DNA of 64,000 bases from assembly GCA_036872755.1 (NCBI GenBank), contig JAVHNS010000012.1, positions 124,001-188,000 on the forward strand. The letters are read 5' to 3'. This document shows positions 38,201 to 50,581 of this stretch, in pieces (position 1 is the stretch's first letter; each line of letters opens with the position of its first letter). A program made the position numbers and the translations under genes. The notes beneath the pieces are model-generated. The model was given only the letters and a program-made list of their open reading frames with translations, searched no databases and was not told the DNA's origin. Source of the stretch: Orbilia blumenaviensis. Taxonomy: Eukaryota > Ascomycota > Orbiliomycetes > Orbiliales > Orbiliaceae.

Positions 38201-41200
38201 GCAGCATGCAGCATGCACCCATGCACCGTTTATACTTCACGATGATTGGCGCCTTACCAGATATTCAACGAAACTTTTGTTAGATGTTATGTTTCTTGCC
38301 GTCCATGGCAGGCTCCCGAGACGATCGACGAGAATACCCGAGTTTGAAGGGAACGCTCAAAGGGAACATGGCCTTAATCACCGGCAAGTAGACTACGGTT
38401 TCAGATAGGCTCCATACTGATACTAACAGCTTACTATAAGGTATTTCCCTTTTATAACGACCCCACGCATTCCGATCACACAACTCTCTGCAGCAGGCAT
38501 CAAGATATGGAAGAAATCTACGTTTGCAGTAGGTGAGTTCCACTGGTAATAACATCCTAAGTCGCAAATACGCAACAAAAAAAAAAAAGGAACCGACGCT
38601 TGAGCTCCGTGGGGGTTGCAATCCCACCACCTTCTTCCATTCATCCATTGAAGTACTAAGTACTATCTTATTCTGAAATTTTCCTAAACTCAACGATACG
38701 TATACTTTGACCAGTCGACGAAAGAGTCCCAGACTTTTCCAACTCCATGTGTGGCTTGCATGGAGTGTCTGCTTTTTGGAAACTGCATGCATGCGCCGAA
38801 CAGGCATGTCGCAGATGTCGTCTATCATTCGTACAGATATTATTGATATCAGAACCTTTACTTTTTCTCTTATTCCTTCTTACACCACTGCCCAGTTCAC
38901 GGCACTTGTAGAAATTTCAATATCTTATTTGAAATTAGGTGCTATTCTCGGTTAGAGACTACGGTTTGCATCTAACGGCCCCTAAATCATCAGAGTTTAA
39001 GGGAGGTTCGAGACGAAAACAAAATAATTCTCGTGCCAAGAGTATGAAAAGTATCGACGAGAGCGCAAAACGACTCAAGAACTTTGATAATCCGATCGAT
39101 CATTGACGGTTTAGAAACCTTCATCCATGCGATATCAAAAACTCGCCCCGCCGTCTGCCGCCCGCTCCATTGACTAATGTTTTGAACTTCCGTCAATCGA
39201 GACCTTTCCGCTGGAGCTCTATCGAATGCGAGAAAATTCAACTCTAGTCTAGATCTTTTCGTATTGGTAGTATCATGGCGCCATGAGCCATCCCGATGTC
39301 GATTGCCAATATCGTAATATTGCGATATTGCCAACAAAATTGTGAACAAACACGTATCTGATACAACTTAGTTTTGTTTGTATGCAACAATTGTCAACAG
39401 CAGCGCCGTCTCATGCAATTAGCAATCAATTGTCTGTGATTTCACGGTCTTTTCGCTCTCTCCCTCTCCCTCTACGTAGTAAAGATATTGTTTGTTGTCA
39501 ATGCGAATGCGGTTTCGAAGTTTTCTGTCACAACGCTTCGGGAACTCCTTCCAAACTTCGATCCATCTACAGCCAAAGTTACTGGAAACCAATATATTAA
39601 GCACAGACATATAGATTGCAAATCATCACCTCATAGGTAGCCCATACGTGCATAACTGTTGGTTGCACCATGCACGGCTGCTTTAGCGAGTGTCTTAGGG
39701 GTGGTGGGTTGGCCATGGGTCTGTACGAAGGTGGTTGCTTCCTTGCATTCGAGAGCCACTGAAGATCTGAATAACGGTTCAGCAATTAATCATGTAAGTT
39801 ACAATAGATGTGACTGAATCCAGCGCTGCAGCCCGTCCTATGCGGGACGGGATATCGGGGTCTATTGATAGTGTATTCAGTTAAATATCCAAGAGCTCCC
39901 GCAGACCCCTATGGATTCGATCGATATATTTGGATCAACTCGCTCTGGTTCTCTATCAACAGTCTACTCCGATAGTGTTTCCGAATGTTCCCGTCCCCCG
40001 GTTGTTAGACAATGGTGGTGGTGCATTAGCTTTGAAATGGGGTTTGGAACCGCCATTTTTGAAATCCGCCTTATCAACGGTGCGTATCAGCGATTGTGAC
40101 TCAGGCGATTGGATATCAGGAATCCCTCTGTTTAGCGTCAAACCTGGACAGGACGGCAGAGGGTCATGGCAGACGTATGCACCCCGTTCGATCCGAGTGC
40201 AACTTGATTGACAACAGCGCCGCGAAACTTCCCCAGGCCAGGTCTGCCGGGTGGCTTCTCCAAGCACTTTGACAGTGGCGTTACGTAAAACGATGTGATG
40301 CCATGCAAAGACGTTTTTGTGAGAGGTTCCAGGCTGCGAGGTGGATCTGAACCTGGGATCACTTGAGCACCTGGCCTGGAGATCCCCGACGCAGTGATGA
40401 TAAACTATCGGATACGGGCAGCGGAAAATACCACGCAACGCATTATCAGTGCGGAAATACGAAATCCGGACGACGTTATAATGGCGGTAGGTTCCGTGGA
40501 ATTTCCGTGCCTGTTTTCGAACTCTCAAAACGAAAGAGGGAGACGACATCCGATATCATGTTCCGTGAAGTCTTTCGAAACTACAAGGGATTGTGAGAAC
40601 GGGGCGGGATTGTTATGTTTGACTAGTTGAACGGGTCTTCTATCAGGTTTTCCGTTTCGTATTGTCTCGTCCACGGATCCATTTTGACGCCTTGCAAGCT
40701 TCGACTACACATGCACGGCCAGCAAAACCCTCGCTGCTTTAATTCTCCTTCGGTGATCCAGCAACCAATGACTTGAGTCAAATCACTCGCTACGGCCCGG
40801 TGCACGGTCTCGTCTCTCGCGAGGCAGCTAGAATTTGAGAGTACTTTTCACGATGTACCAGCCTATGAAATGAGGAAAATTACAAGTTGGATTGTCAGAG
40901 CGATGAAAGACGGAAGTGCTAGCCCCCGTTGACATCAGAGACATGATATTATTTCCATCCAACGGGAAGTCATACCGTCCACGAAAAGAGGCAACTAGGG
41001 CAAAGTTCCTAGTTTCATTCCGTGTTTGATTAATAATTAACGGTAACTATAGCGCGGTGCGGATGTTTCTTCAGCTGATGCAAACGCATGGACAACGAAG
41101 TCCCACGGTTCACGGCGATGGAATGCACCTACCATCACACTCTTCTAACCATGGTTATGCTTGTACGACTATACGCATGGACGACCAAATCGCGCTATGT

Positions 41201-44200
41201 GGCTGAAACGCCAACTTAACTGTTGGCATTAACCACTGCTGCGAATATCCATTACTTCAAATGTACCTCAGTATTGGTATGCCTAACATACCTAGAAACG
41301 GCATTATGTAACACATACATATCGCAGCCGTAATCTCGGTCCCACTTGCAGCCGCTAATAAATTTTAAAGCGAAAAAATTTCTGCAGATGCAGCCTTAAG
41401 AGATGGGATTCGTGAAACGTAGCACGAGATGTGGTCAGCTGCGTTGACTTTGAGTCTAGAAATATAGAGTATAGTTCAGCGTTGCAGGTGCACGTAATAT
41501 CCTTCTCTATATGGACATAGCCTCCGAGGACATGGGATGGAGTAAGCTTTTAACGCCTGGATGGTTGAGGTGCAGCTGTTTACCGCCTACGCATAAGCTT
41601 ATATGTTTCAGCATTAGGTGGAATATTATTCCGGTTTAAGGATAGAAGCAGATTTTCTAGCATATTATCGACACGTCAATAATATTAATATTAATAGCAT
41701 GGTGGCTTCGATATATCTGTTCAGTAGGGTGCTTATTACAGGTTTAGGTTGATCAGTTAATTATCAATACCATTAATAGTATCTACCTGAAAATATGGTC
41801 TTATTTGAAAAGGATTCGGCCAAAGGAACCGCTGCAAGACTGCAAACAAACAACTTGAGCCGATGTAACGGATGCAAACGTATGCACACAGTATTCTGAT
41901 GTTTTTTTGACATATATAATGCGCTATACCTAGTCTCGTAAGCTGTACCTAGGTTCAGGGTGACTCGGTGCCGGCTCATAATGATCCCTTTCCGCAGCGA
42001 TATCGAGACGGCGGATTCTCCCTTACAGATGCAACAACGTGCACATGTACCCTGTCTCGGACTCAAACCTCGACATGTACCAGGATCCGAGACACTTTCC
42101 AGAAGCAAGTTTCTTCTGCTTCGCTACCATAATTAGGTGTCACTCGCATATCCCCACGATCCGAAGGCATATGCCTGGATCTTGGACGCACTGGCAGTCC
42201 AGTCCTTAGTGGTAAATTCCTCGGAGTGAGCCAAAATTCGTGCATTACAATTTGTTACTGGGGTCCTCAAGGTATTTGTATGCATTTTTATACTGGATTT
42301 CTGAAATATCGATTTCAGTACCCTGGAATACTATGGTCAGGGCAGGAGGCGGTTTGTTATGAGGGACGGCCTGGAACTAAAAACAGACCGTTTTAGATGC
42401 TGTACGGGATGCTATTAGGCAAGACGAATACGAAGTGATCATCCCCTGCCTCCGAAGCTCCAATGTTTCTCATTATAAACATTTAGCAATCCCGCCCTTC
42501 TGTTGAAGTTTCGAAAGTTTCAATAGTGCGGATAGATATGGCTAAAGATGCAATACTCCAAGTGTCTCGGTCTTGCGTATGGACCCACCAATCCGAGCAT
42601 GGTGTAATCGATAATTCGATTGGCTAATTAATCTCACAAATCTAGACGCATACAGGTGGACCTTCGGGGCCAGTTACATGGGCACTCCAGGGCGGCCACC
42701 GGGGCATCGGGATGTTGTGCAACCATGCAGGATAGAAATCCTGCCCTGTGGGCCTCCCTTGTCCATCAAGCCTGCTCGCAAAGAAGGGATCGCCAGCCCG
42801 TCCCAGCCTTGCGAAAGACTCGGTGATATACCGACTAATTTAGCTTCCTATTCACGAAAACTAAAACCTGAAATTTTTGCTAATGCGTTAATGGTTGTGT
42901 AGTCATTTCTCCTTGAACCCGAGTTTTCCCTATCCTTGGCCTTTTCTCGCAAGGAGGTAGGAAGGTTTTCTTTATATTAGATTTTGGATTTTGGTAGGAG
43001 GTTATTTATATACGAGGCCCTAGTAATCAAAGGCACCTCGTATACAATAATGATGAGACATCATCGAAGTATGCGGCATATACGGAAACGTCTACATTAC
43101 ATTGACCATATTGAGGATGACGAATTTAATGATGCCGCTTAAAGAATAGGGCGGCGCGCCTCGGATACGGAGGATTTTTGTTCGAATCGAGGAAAAAACC
43201 TTTTATTTTATCGATAAGAAACTCCAAGGCGTGAGATGAATTCTAACATGTGAAAACGGGACTATTCGACAAGGAATCTAGCTTCTCGTTCGGAAGTGCA
43301 GAGCCGGCCACGGGAAGTGGGATGGGCAAACTCCACATGCCATGCGATGCAGCTGAAATGTCGAGATGCCGAACGGGAAGACTGGAGATTGTGGGCTGCA
43401 TGATAGGTGCCATGGTCAGGAGGGCGGGGCCTGGACTGGCAGGCTTGCGCGACGGTGGTCTGTTGGCCGTTTGATTCTTGTGTGACTCCAAATACAATGC
43501 ATGTTGAGGAGAGCCAATGCAACCAGCAACCAGCCAACCACCTTGATAGGCTGATGTCTACAGTAGACAATTAAAGTGTTATCCTGCGTCTCGAACACAG
43601 AGTTTGTAACAGGGAAGGTCGGCGAACTCCCTTCTAGAAACACTTTCTCCTTTAGCTCTGGACCGTGGCCGTGAAGCACCAGGCTAGCCAGTGTCTTCGT
43701 GCTGCTCCGCGATCGTGCACAACTCCTACTATGCAGATCATCGTGTTGTTGTTGTCAAGATGTGTTGGGTGTTGTGTAACTACCTACCGATGCCCCAGAA
43801 ACCGATTAAGCCTGGTCTCGTTGTAAGCCCAAGACGACCATCAACAATTTCATCAGATCCTGTCTCGCCCACACCTACTAATGCCTATTGAAGTGCCCAG
43901 GAGGTATAGTAATATTTAAGTGCTTAATGTACTTTGTTCTAATCTATAAATCTATCGCAGTTCCCACCAGCGAGTATGTCTACGATCTCCATAATTAACA
44001 GTACACACCTAGCAACTTTTTGTATTGGATGGTGCCAGCACACGAACGAAATTTCAAGGTTTAATACTGTTAAGTCCGGCCGGCAACTTATCGCGCAAGA
44101 TGAAACTACCTAAGAAGTTTATCCGAACGGGAAACAAACCTGGGCGATCGAATCGATTCAATCGGTTTCGTTTCCTGGAACCTCTCAAGATCACAATCAA

Positions 44201-45332
44201 GAGACCTTTTTACGTCATGAAGAACAGGCTCCATGAGGTGGATTGTGCTGTTCTGTGAGGATCTTTGGCGAGGGAGAGGGAAATGAAAGTTATCTCTATC
44301 CGGAAGGCATCCTTTACAACATCCCGGTCACTTTTCGCTTCCTGTGATTCCCCTTAATGGCGCAGGACTGGTGGAATTTAGGAGCGTGATTCAACGGCCG
44401 CTCGTGGACTCTCTGGATCAACGCCATTTCATCTCCAGATGCGCCAGTTCGGTGTTTATCAACTAGGCGCCAAGCCTTCGTCAATGGGGCCTTGGAAATA
44501 CGGACATTGGATGGAGAATGCATAGTAGGATGCTGCTATTGTGGGAATTGAAGCTGAACTAAGATATCACGAGGCCTCTATCGACGATGTTGTGAACTGC
44601 ATTAAATCTTCAATTATATTCTTTTTTTGAAAATGCTCAGCCTTCTCAGCGCTAGCTGAGTAGCCAACATGCAGCCATATTTGTCAAAACTGCACGAGTC
44701 ACAACGACGTTTTCTCCGATATGTGCCTGCGAGAGCAAGCTTGGCTCTTTGTTTACGCGATCTCGACAGCAGAAACAGGCTGTGCTAGCCAATAAGAGCG
44801 CCGGACGCTTTACCCCGGACGGTGATGGGTGGGTGCATGCGCTTTGTTTCAGTGATAGCGCACGACCAGCATCCAACCCAATGGCAGTCGCACGGAAATT
44901 ACAACATGGGTCGAAATGAAATGAAGGTCCAATAGGGCATGTCTGGCTACCGGCGTTGCCTGGAGACTTTGGGTCCGCCATGGAGGGAGCAAATTTTTAG
45001 GCTTTTTGCTGTGATTTCCTCAATCGGGTCGGGCAAAAGGTTTGCCATGGCCCCTATTTTTGGCGATTGGGTTTAAGAGTCGCGGGCTGCCCTCGCACGC
45101 TGTGCATATCTCTTCACACTCCTTTTCCTTCACACCACTACGAAGTACCACCGTCGTCTACGTACACGCTCCTTCACGAACGCAGCAGCGCTTCGCCCGA
45201 CATTCGTTTAACTCTAACTCGAGACTCCCATTGTGGACTATTTAATACCCTCATTCTCACCCCAACTATAAAACAAACCCCAATCAACAACCACTCTAAT
45301 CCTTAATCCCTAAAAACTTACCGACGTTCAAG
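35229..45332. other. 10-kb gene desert
   Basis: Apart from the REG1 promoter and leader (35229 to about 36200) and the promoter of the GPI protein (from about 45000), I can support no gene. The longest open frames (38280-38828 minus, 182 codons, and 39956-40549 minus, 197 codons) overlap open frames on the other strand, lack splice-linked partners and match no family I know. The base composition is not extreme. Local features: a CTGGCT repeat near 35943, AGCATGCA repeats near 38200, and an inverted repeat CAATATCG..CGATATTG near 39307. Confidence 0.5.
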
Positions 45333-45995
45333 ATGCTTTTCTTCAAGTCTGCCGTTTCTTTTGCGCTTGCCGCTTTGGCCGCCGTTGCCTCCGCTCAGCC
45401 TTCCACAAGGGGTAATGCTTTCACTTCCCCAGCTCCTGGTGACGTTATCCTGCCTGGAGATACCTTCGATATCAAGTGGATGAATCCCGTTGGAGACCGT
45501 GTCACCCTTGTTGTTATGGATGGTGCATCCAACAGCTTGACCCCTATCGCAACCATCGTCACCAATATTCCTAACACCGGCACCTACACCTGGACTGTCC
45601 CAGACGATCTCCCAAGGAGCGGCACCTACACCATCAGAATCTCCTATGACAATACCCCAGCGAACTACAACTACTCTGACCGATTCACCTTGAATTCTGA
45701 TGTTATCGCTACCCCATCTGTTTCCACTGGCTCCTCCAGCGCTGCTTCTTCTACTTCTGCCCCAGCCAGCAGCACTAGCGCCCCATCCACTACTTCTGAA
45801 TCTAGCAGCAGCGAGACCGAGTCCTCATCCAGCACCACTGTCCGCACTTCTACCTCCACCCGACGATCTACCACCTCGGAATCTACCGGTGAACCAACTT
45901 CCCAGGGCGCTCCACCAAGCGCTGGTACCACCACTCTCTCCAGCCCATTGGCCGTTATTATGGCTGTTCTCGCTGCCACTCTCTTCATCCACTAG
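45333..45995 (+). CDS. GPI-anchored Ser/Thr-rich wall protein with KRE9/KNH-type domain
   Basis: Secreted cell-surface protein, single exon, 220 residues. Signal peptide MLFFKSAVSFALAALAAVASA with probable cleavage before QPSTRG. Residues about 25-118 form the Ig-like domain of the yeast KRE9/KNH1 N-terminal family (FTSPAPGDVILPGDTFDIKW ... VTLVVMDG ... NTGTYTWTVPDDLPRSGTYTIRI), linked to beta-1,6-glucan assembly in yeast. Residues 125-195 are a Ser/Thr-rich, heavily O-glycosylatable stalk (SSTSAPASSTSAPSTTSES). The C-terminus has a small-residue omega region (SAGTTTLSS) and a hydrophobic tail (PLAVIMAVLAATLFIH), i.e. a GPI signal. Synonymous codons are strongly biased (ACC, TCC, GCT), suggesting high expression. 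Two N-glycosylation sites (NYT-like NYS at the end of the Ig domain) are possible. Orthology to one named gene is not claimed. Confidence 0.9.
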   Translation: MLFFKSAVSFALAALAAVASAQPSTRGNAFTSPAPGDVILPGDTFDIKWMNPVGDRVTLVVMDGASNSLTPIATIVTNIPNTGTYTWTVPDDLPRSGTYTIRISYDNTPANYNYSDRFTLNSDVIATPSVSTGSSSAASSTSAPASSTSAPSTTSESSSSETESSSSTTVRTSTSTRRSTTSESTGEPTSQGAPPSAGTTTLSSPLAVIMAVLAATLFIH

Positions 45996-46703
45996 ATATA
46001 GCATAGTTTCCTCAGCCTAGCTTTATTTAGTCATGATGAACGAGAACACTGTCAATTTATGAGCCTTTTTTTTCTTTCCCAACGGTGTCTCGAGAGCCCC
46101 ATACTTTTTATAATGTTGGTTTTTCTTCACCTTTATATATCACATTTTCGAGCACACAAAATATTTCTGTAGATATCCGCTTTTATTGTATCTTTTTATG
46201 GAGGGTTTATATTGAGGATGGAGGGGGGCTTGTAGTAGGTAATTTTTAGTGAATGGCAATTGAAAATAACGGTAAAAACACTTAAACAACCTTGGCTCCG
46301 AATGTAAATTTTTTTCGTAGACGTGTTGGTGGCACAGTTCGCAGTTGTAGATGGTACCTCTGGGTACTATATGCCTAAATGTTTAAATATAAACTACGCT
46401 ATAGATGCTTCAGCGGACAAACCGTGCAGTAGCGACATATCATTTTCTTCAGCCTCGCGAGCTAAAGAATACACCCAGGGGTCTGTTGATCGGAACGTTG
46501 CGACAGGGCTGAACCGGATGACGACGCGATTCGATCTCGCGGGGCTGAACTACGATAATGGACAGATCGTTAAAAACAACCTTGCGGGTTTTTCGATAAG
46601 GGCTACATGGGAGATCAAAAAGGCCATAGCGTCACCATCGCTGTCAACGAAGGGGTAAAGGGTAGAAATCTAATCGATATCAATATCTACACCCTTGAAC
46701 CAC
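45996..46703. other. Intergenic between convergent genes
   Basis: Trailers of the GPI protein (+) and HPM1 (-). A 111-codon open frame at 46323-46658 lacks an ATG at its start and resembles nothing known. Confidence 0.5.
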
Positions 46704-47895
46704 TCAACTTTTAGAAACCACTCCAACCACCCTGCCTACCCCTACCCCCCTTTTCTCCTCTCTTACGACTTCCCACTTCCACGATTTCGTTTCTATTAGA
46801 TCCACGAAATCTTTTACACTCCCGCCGACCCCGAAATACACGTCCTTCGCTGCGATGTAGCCTTTCCCGGTGTTGGCTAGCGTATGTTCGATCATGTCTA
46901 TGAACGCAGGGATGGATGAAGGAGAGTAGATGGTCTCGCTGGCTAATAGAAGCGAATACATCGTTTCATCGGCCGTTGATGGGTACTCCAACCCCCCGTG
47001 AATCAGTGAGATCGTAACTGGGCTCCATGAACCGGAAAGAAATGATATTGTGATATTTTGGCCTTGTAAGGTTGAGAGAAAGGAAGAGATTACAGCGGGT
47101 GTCAACTCTATCTCTGGTGTTTCTTCTGGCCCGTCTATCACAGACGGATCTAGAGACGGTAAATTATTCGTCGCGTAGAGGTATGCTAGAATCAAGTTCG
47201 GTAGGGTAACGAGACGGAGAACGTCGATGTTATAATCAGTAAGGGTTAGGTGTATTGAACGGTTCGTTTGGGACGACAGTAGCATCTGTAGGATATAGCA
47301 ACTTGGAAGAGCCGTTCCACAGCCTAGTTCGATTATACGACCGGAAGAGTTCTTCCAGTCATCAGAGTCCGAAGCAAGCTGCTTAACAAGGTCGGACGAA
47401 CATTCCCATGATTTAAGTCCGCCTTCGTAGGTGTTTGTGCGAATGTCCTCGTCTGTGAAAGCAGCACTGAAGTTTTCGGAGCCATCGGCGGAAGGGTTAT
47501 TATCCTCGGCCATAAGCTGCATTTTGACGTCGAACAATTCGCGACGAGGTATGGTTATTGTTTTCGAGGGGGTCAAAGGGATGGCGAGGGAGGAGAAAGC
47601 AATATGGGGTGGAAGTTTAGAGATCTGTTAATGTCTGGAATATCAGTATATCTCATGAAGATAAATAGCTAGGCTAGCTAGCTAGCTAGATGGTTTAATA
47701 TCCAAATTGTCTATTTGAACATCAGTGGTGGAGGTATTGAAGACTTACAAGTTCATCTAAAGAGTGGAGTTGAGCCGGTACTCGCGACGAAGCTGAGGAT
47801 GCATCCTCGACGGGGACAATAGGTGAGGGCTCGACGCCGCCCGTCTCTAAATCATCTCCGTCAGCCTCGAGATCGAAATTAAACTTAAATGACAT
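46704..47895 (-). CDS. HPM1: Protein-histidine N-methyltransferase (HPM1 family)
   Basis: SAM-dependent methyltransferase; yeast Hpm1 methylates His243 of ribosomal protein Rpl3, and animal METTL18 is the relative. Exons on the minus strand: 47749-47895 and 46704-47624; 1068 nt, 355 residues. It starts MSFKFNFDLEADGDD, similar to the short N-terminus of the family. The conserved signature TYEGGLKSWECSSDLVKQL lies about 30 residues before the SAM-binding motif I (IIELGCGT, near 146-153). Further blocks: LTLTDYNIDVLRLVTLPN (motif II region) and LLASETIYSPSSIPAF, then a C-terminal VYFGVGGSVKDFVDLIE segment typical of the group. The intron contains a GCTA tetranucleotide repeat (47673-47689). The target is inferred from homology. 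Confidence 0.92.
47673..47689. repeat. GCTA microsatellite in the HPM1 intron
   Basis: Four consecutive GCTA units inside the 124-nt intron of HPM1. It is a length polymorphism candidate only. Confidence 0.8.
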
Positions 47896-49216
47896 CTTTT
47901 GAGAGCCCTTTGGAAGATATCTATCGCGATCTATGCATTTTTCTCGCCGGAAGGCCGATGTCCAGAGGAGTTTGCAATGATATAAAAATCTGTCGACAAC
48001 ACGAATGGAGAACGACAAACTTTAGAAAATACCACATTCCAGGGGTCTGCAAGCGGTGACAGTGGGTCATCCCATTGCATTGCCTCGAATTAACATTCGC
48101 CCAAACCCGTGGCCCGGGTTTTTAGCAGACTATCCGGACCGTGGCCTTATGCAAATGCGAGCACTTGCATACCCCCGCGGATTCAAAAAGCGATACGCTT
48201 GCTCATACCATTTGGAGACAGGCTCACGAAGAATAAGATCTGTAGGAAAATGTGTCAGGCTTCTAAGCCTGCGCGCCAAGGCACGGACCGTCGTAGTCCT
48301 GGATGAGGTATACCGTGGAAGGTATCTTTGGCAGGACAGGCTCTTTAAGGATATGCTACACGACATCCAGCCTGACTGTTTTCGCAAAAACAATATAAAT
48401 TAGTCGGGTTCGGGCGCAGACAGTGCATTAGAAAAATAATCTTTCCATGGATCTGTCCACGATCCAGCCTGCTCGGATCAGAGTCGACTCATGCGCGCAC
48501 GGTTCGAATCTTTGTGCTTGTGCTTGTAGCTGGTGTCGAACACGAGATGCCATAATGTTCTTTCTGTGCAGAATGCAGTTAGCAAAATTAGTAATCCGGC
48601 CTATCATATAATATACTTAAGTACTAGCACTCCTGGCGATGGGCTAATAATTACCTGAGTACTTGCAACCTGCGCACACAAACACACAACGGTTTCAGAG
48701 TGTCGAGGGGGGATTGGTGGCACTGCGCTGCACTGGATTCGAAGCTGTCTTGGTAGCACCGATTCGGGTTGGTTTGCATGTGTGCTGGTTTTTTTGCCGG
48801 GCTTGAATTGTTGGAGGACTATAAATATCGCCCTCCCACCTCAGTCCTGACTCTTTCATCACCCAAACCTCTCCCTTTCTCTTTCCCTCCACCCTTCCTC
48901 CCTCGCACAGGAACCCAGAAAACGCCGGCTTTCAACTGGCTGGCGGCGCCCGTTTCTCGCATTCTCCGAATCCCCCCGACTCGATTTCAGTCCCGCTCGA
49001 CGTGAAGAGGTAGCGATATATGGCAAGGGAAATTTAAAGCAAAACACAGGCCTGAAAAACCACCGAATTGGCAAAGAAAGCCCGCCCCTGATCGCGAGTG
49101 GACACCTCTACAGCCACCCCACCACGCAGCTGGAGTCGTCCGTCGCGAGTCAAACCCACAGTCAGTAAAGGAGCATAGAATAGGCCTATCTTGGATATAA
49201 CTTGAAGTGTTTCACG
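47896..49216. other. Divergent intergenic region HPM1-SPT2
   Basis: 1.3 kb shared upstream region. No gene supported. It contains the 10-mer GGTTCGAATC at 48501-48510, like a Pol III B box (see findings), and a C/T-rich segment around 48840-48920. Confidence 0.45.
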
Positions 49217-50581
49217 ATGGCCACTGGCCCGGGAGGCGGGGTTAGTAACACGGATTTTCTCATTAGTCGGTGTTGGTGGTCACGTCACCACAACTCACCG
49301 TAGGGGGCTTACAAGGCTGACTAGTTTCTTTCATCTGCAGTTCAGTATCTTCAATTTGCTCGACCAGTATGAGGGATCTGGCCCCAAGGGCATAGCGTCT
49401 GGCCCTGACTCGACCGTGAGATCGTCGACAATCAACGGACGAAATTCAGATGGCCGAAGGAATGGAGATGGATCACCAAGGAAGGAGCGGCCTGCTCCTA
49501 TCGGTGTCCCTGGTAGGAATATAAGAGACGCCGACTCGAAATCGAATACCGTCTCTCCTCTTAACACATTCACACCTCCCATATCGAAAGCCTTGGACGC
49601 GACTGAGGCTAGTGAGAAGAAGAGGAAGTTGGAGGAGAATGGTACTGCCCCCCCGACAAAGAAGTCTCGCTTCGAAGGGATGACCAAAGAACAGAAGATC
49701 GCAGAGGTCAAGAGGCTCAAGGCTTTAAAGGCTGCTAGGGATGCCGCCAGAGCTAATGGAAGCGGTAGTGGTGGCGGTGGGTCTGGGAAGGATGGCAATG
49801 GATCCGGGTCCGCAGCATCTAATCCGAACTCTCCCATCACAGCAGAAGCACCAAAGAAGCCTGCAAAGGGTTCTTATGCTGAGATCATGGAGAGGGCCAA
49901 GCAGATACAGGCCACAAGCTCAGTACCTGCAAAGATTGTCCACAAAGAAACTAAGGTGGAGAAGAAGAAGCTTGGGAAGCCTGACAAGCCAGAGGCGGGC
50001 AAGAAGTTGCCACCAATTTCCACGAAGACACAGAATGGCAAACCCACTGCGTCCTCAGGTGTATCTAAACCATCTCCGACTAAGAAGTCGGTCGGTCGTC
50101 CTGTCGGGCGTCCAACGGGATCTCGCCCTGACGACAAAAAGACGGCACCGGTCAAGCCCGTTCCACCAAAGCCTCGAGTTCAGGTGGAATGGAGCGGGAC
50201 TGCTCGGCCTTCTGCAACCTCAAAAGCCCCCAGCAAGCCTGAGCCCAGAGCCCCCGAGCGGGATAGGGACCGTGATCGGGAGAGGAGCTGGGACCGCGAA
50301 CGCGAGCGCGATAGATATCGCCCACAACAAAAGAGGTTAGTAACATTTTGTTCCATCATTGTTAGAAGTTTACTAATATTTATGATTTCAGATATGTCTA
50401 TGCTGATTCCGAGGATGAAGATGACTATTCATCTGATGACATGGAAGCCACTGGTGCCGATATTCTTGACGAAGAAGACAGGTCGCGTGTAGCTGGATAT
50501 CGAGAAGACCTCGAAGCTGAGAAGCTTGAAAAGAAACTGGCAGCGGAGAAGGCGAGAAGAAAACAATTTGGTCGCCGCTAA
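49217..50581 (+). CDS. SPT2: SPT2-like chromatin protein
   Basis: Probable Spt2, a nuclear HMG-like histone H3-H4 chaperone acting during transcription elongation. Exons: 49217-49240, 49341-50335, 50392-50581; 1209 nt, 402 residues. The first exon encodes only MATGPGGG; exon 2 then gives FSIFNLLDQYEGSG, resembling the conserved N-terminal block of filamentous-fungal Spt2 proteins. The body is Lys/Pro/Ser-rich (KKPAKGSYAEIMERAKQIQA, GRPVGRPTGSRPDDKKT) with an Arg/Asp repeat tract (RDRDRERSWDRERERDRYRP). The C-terminal SPT2 domain is acidic then basic: YADSEDEDDYSSDDMEATGAD, ILDEEDRSRVAGYREDLEAE, then EKLEKKLAAEKARRKQFGRR. The last exon is required to complete this domain. Identification relies on the C-terminal pattern. 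Confidence 0.85.

Noticed and set aside
38280..38828. 182-codon minus-strand open frame
   Set aside because: Low-complexity phenylalanine run from poly-A DNA, no family match, and no codon-use resemblance to the real genes.
39895..40550. Possible degraded gene: a plus-strand frame reading DPYGFDRYIWINSLWF and an overlapping 197-codon minus-strand frame
   Set aside because: Frames are broken or antisense to each other, without splice sites joining them into a recognisable domain; the resemblance to HET-like or membrane proteins was too weak.
46323..46658. 111-codon plus-strand frame between the GPI gene and HPM1
   Set aside because: It lacks an ATG start and has no motif; the region is between two 3' ends.
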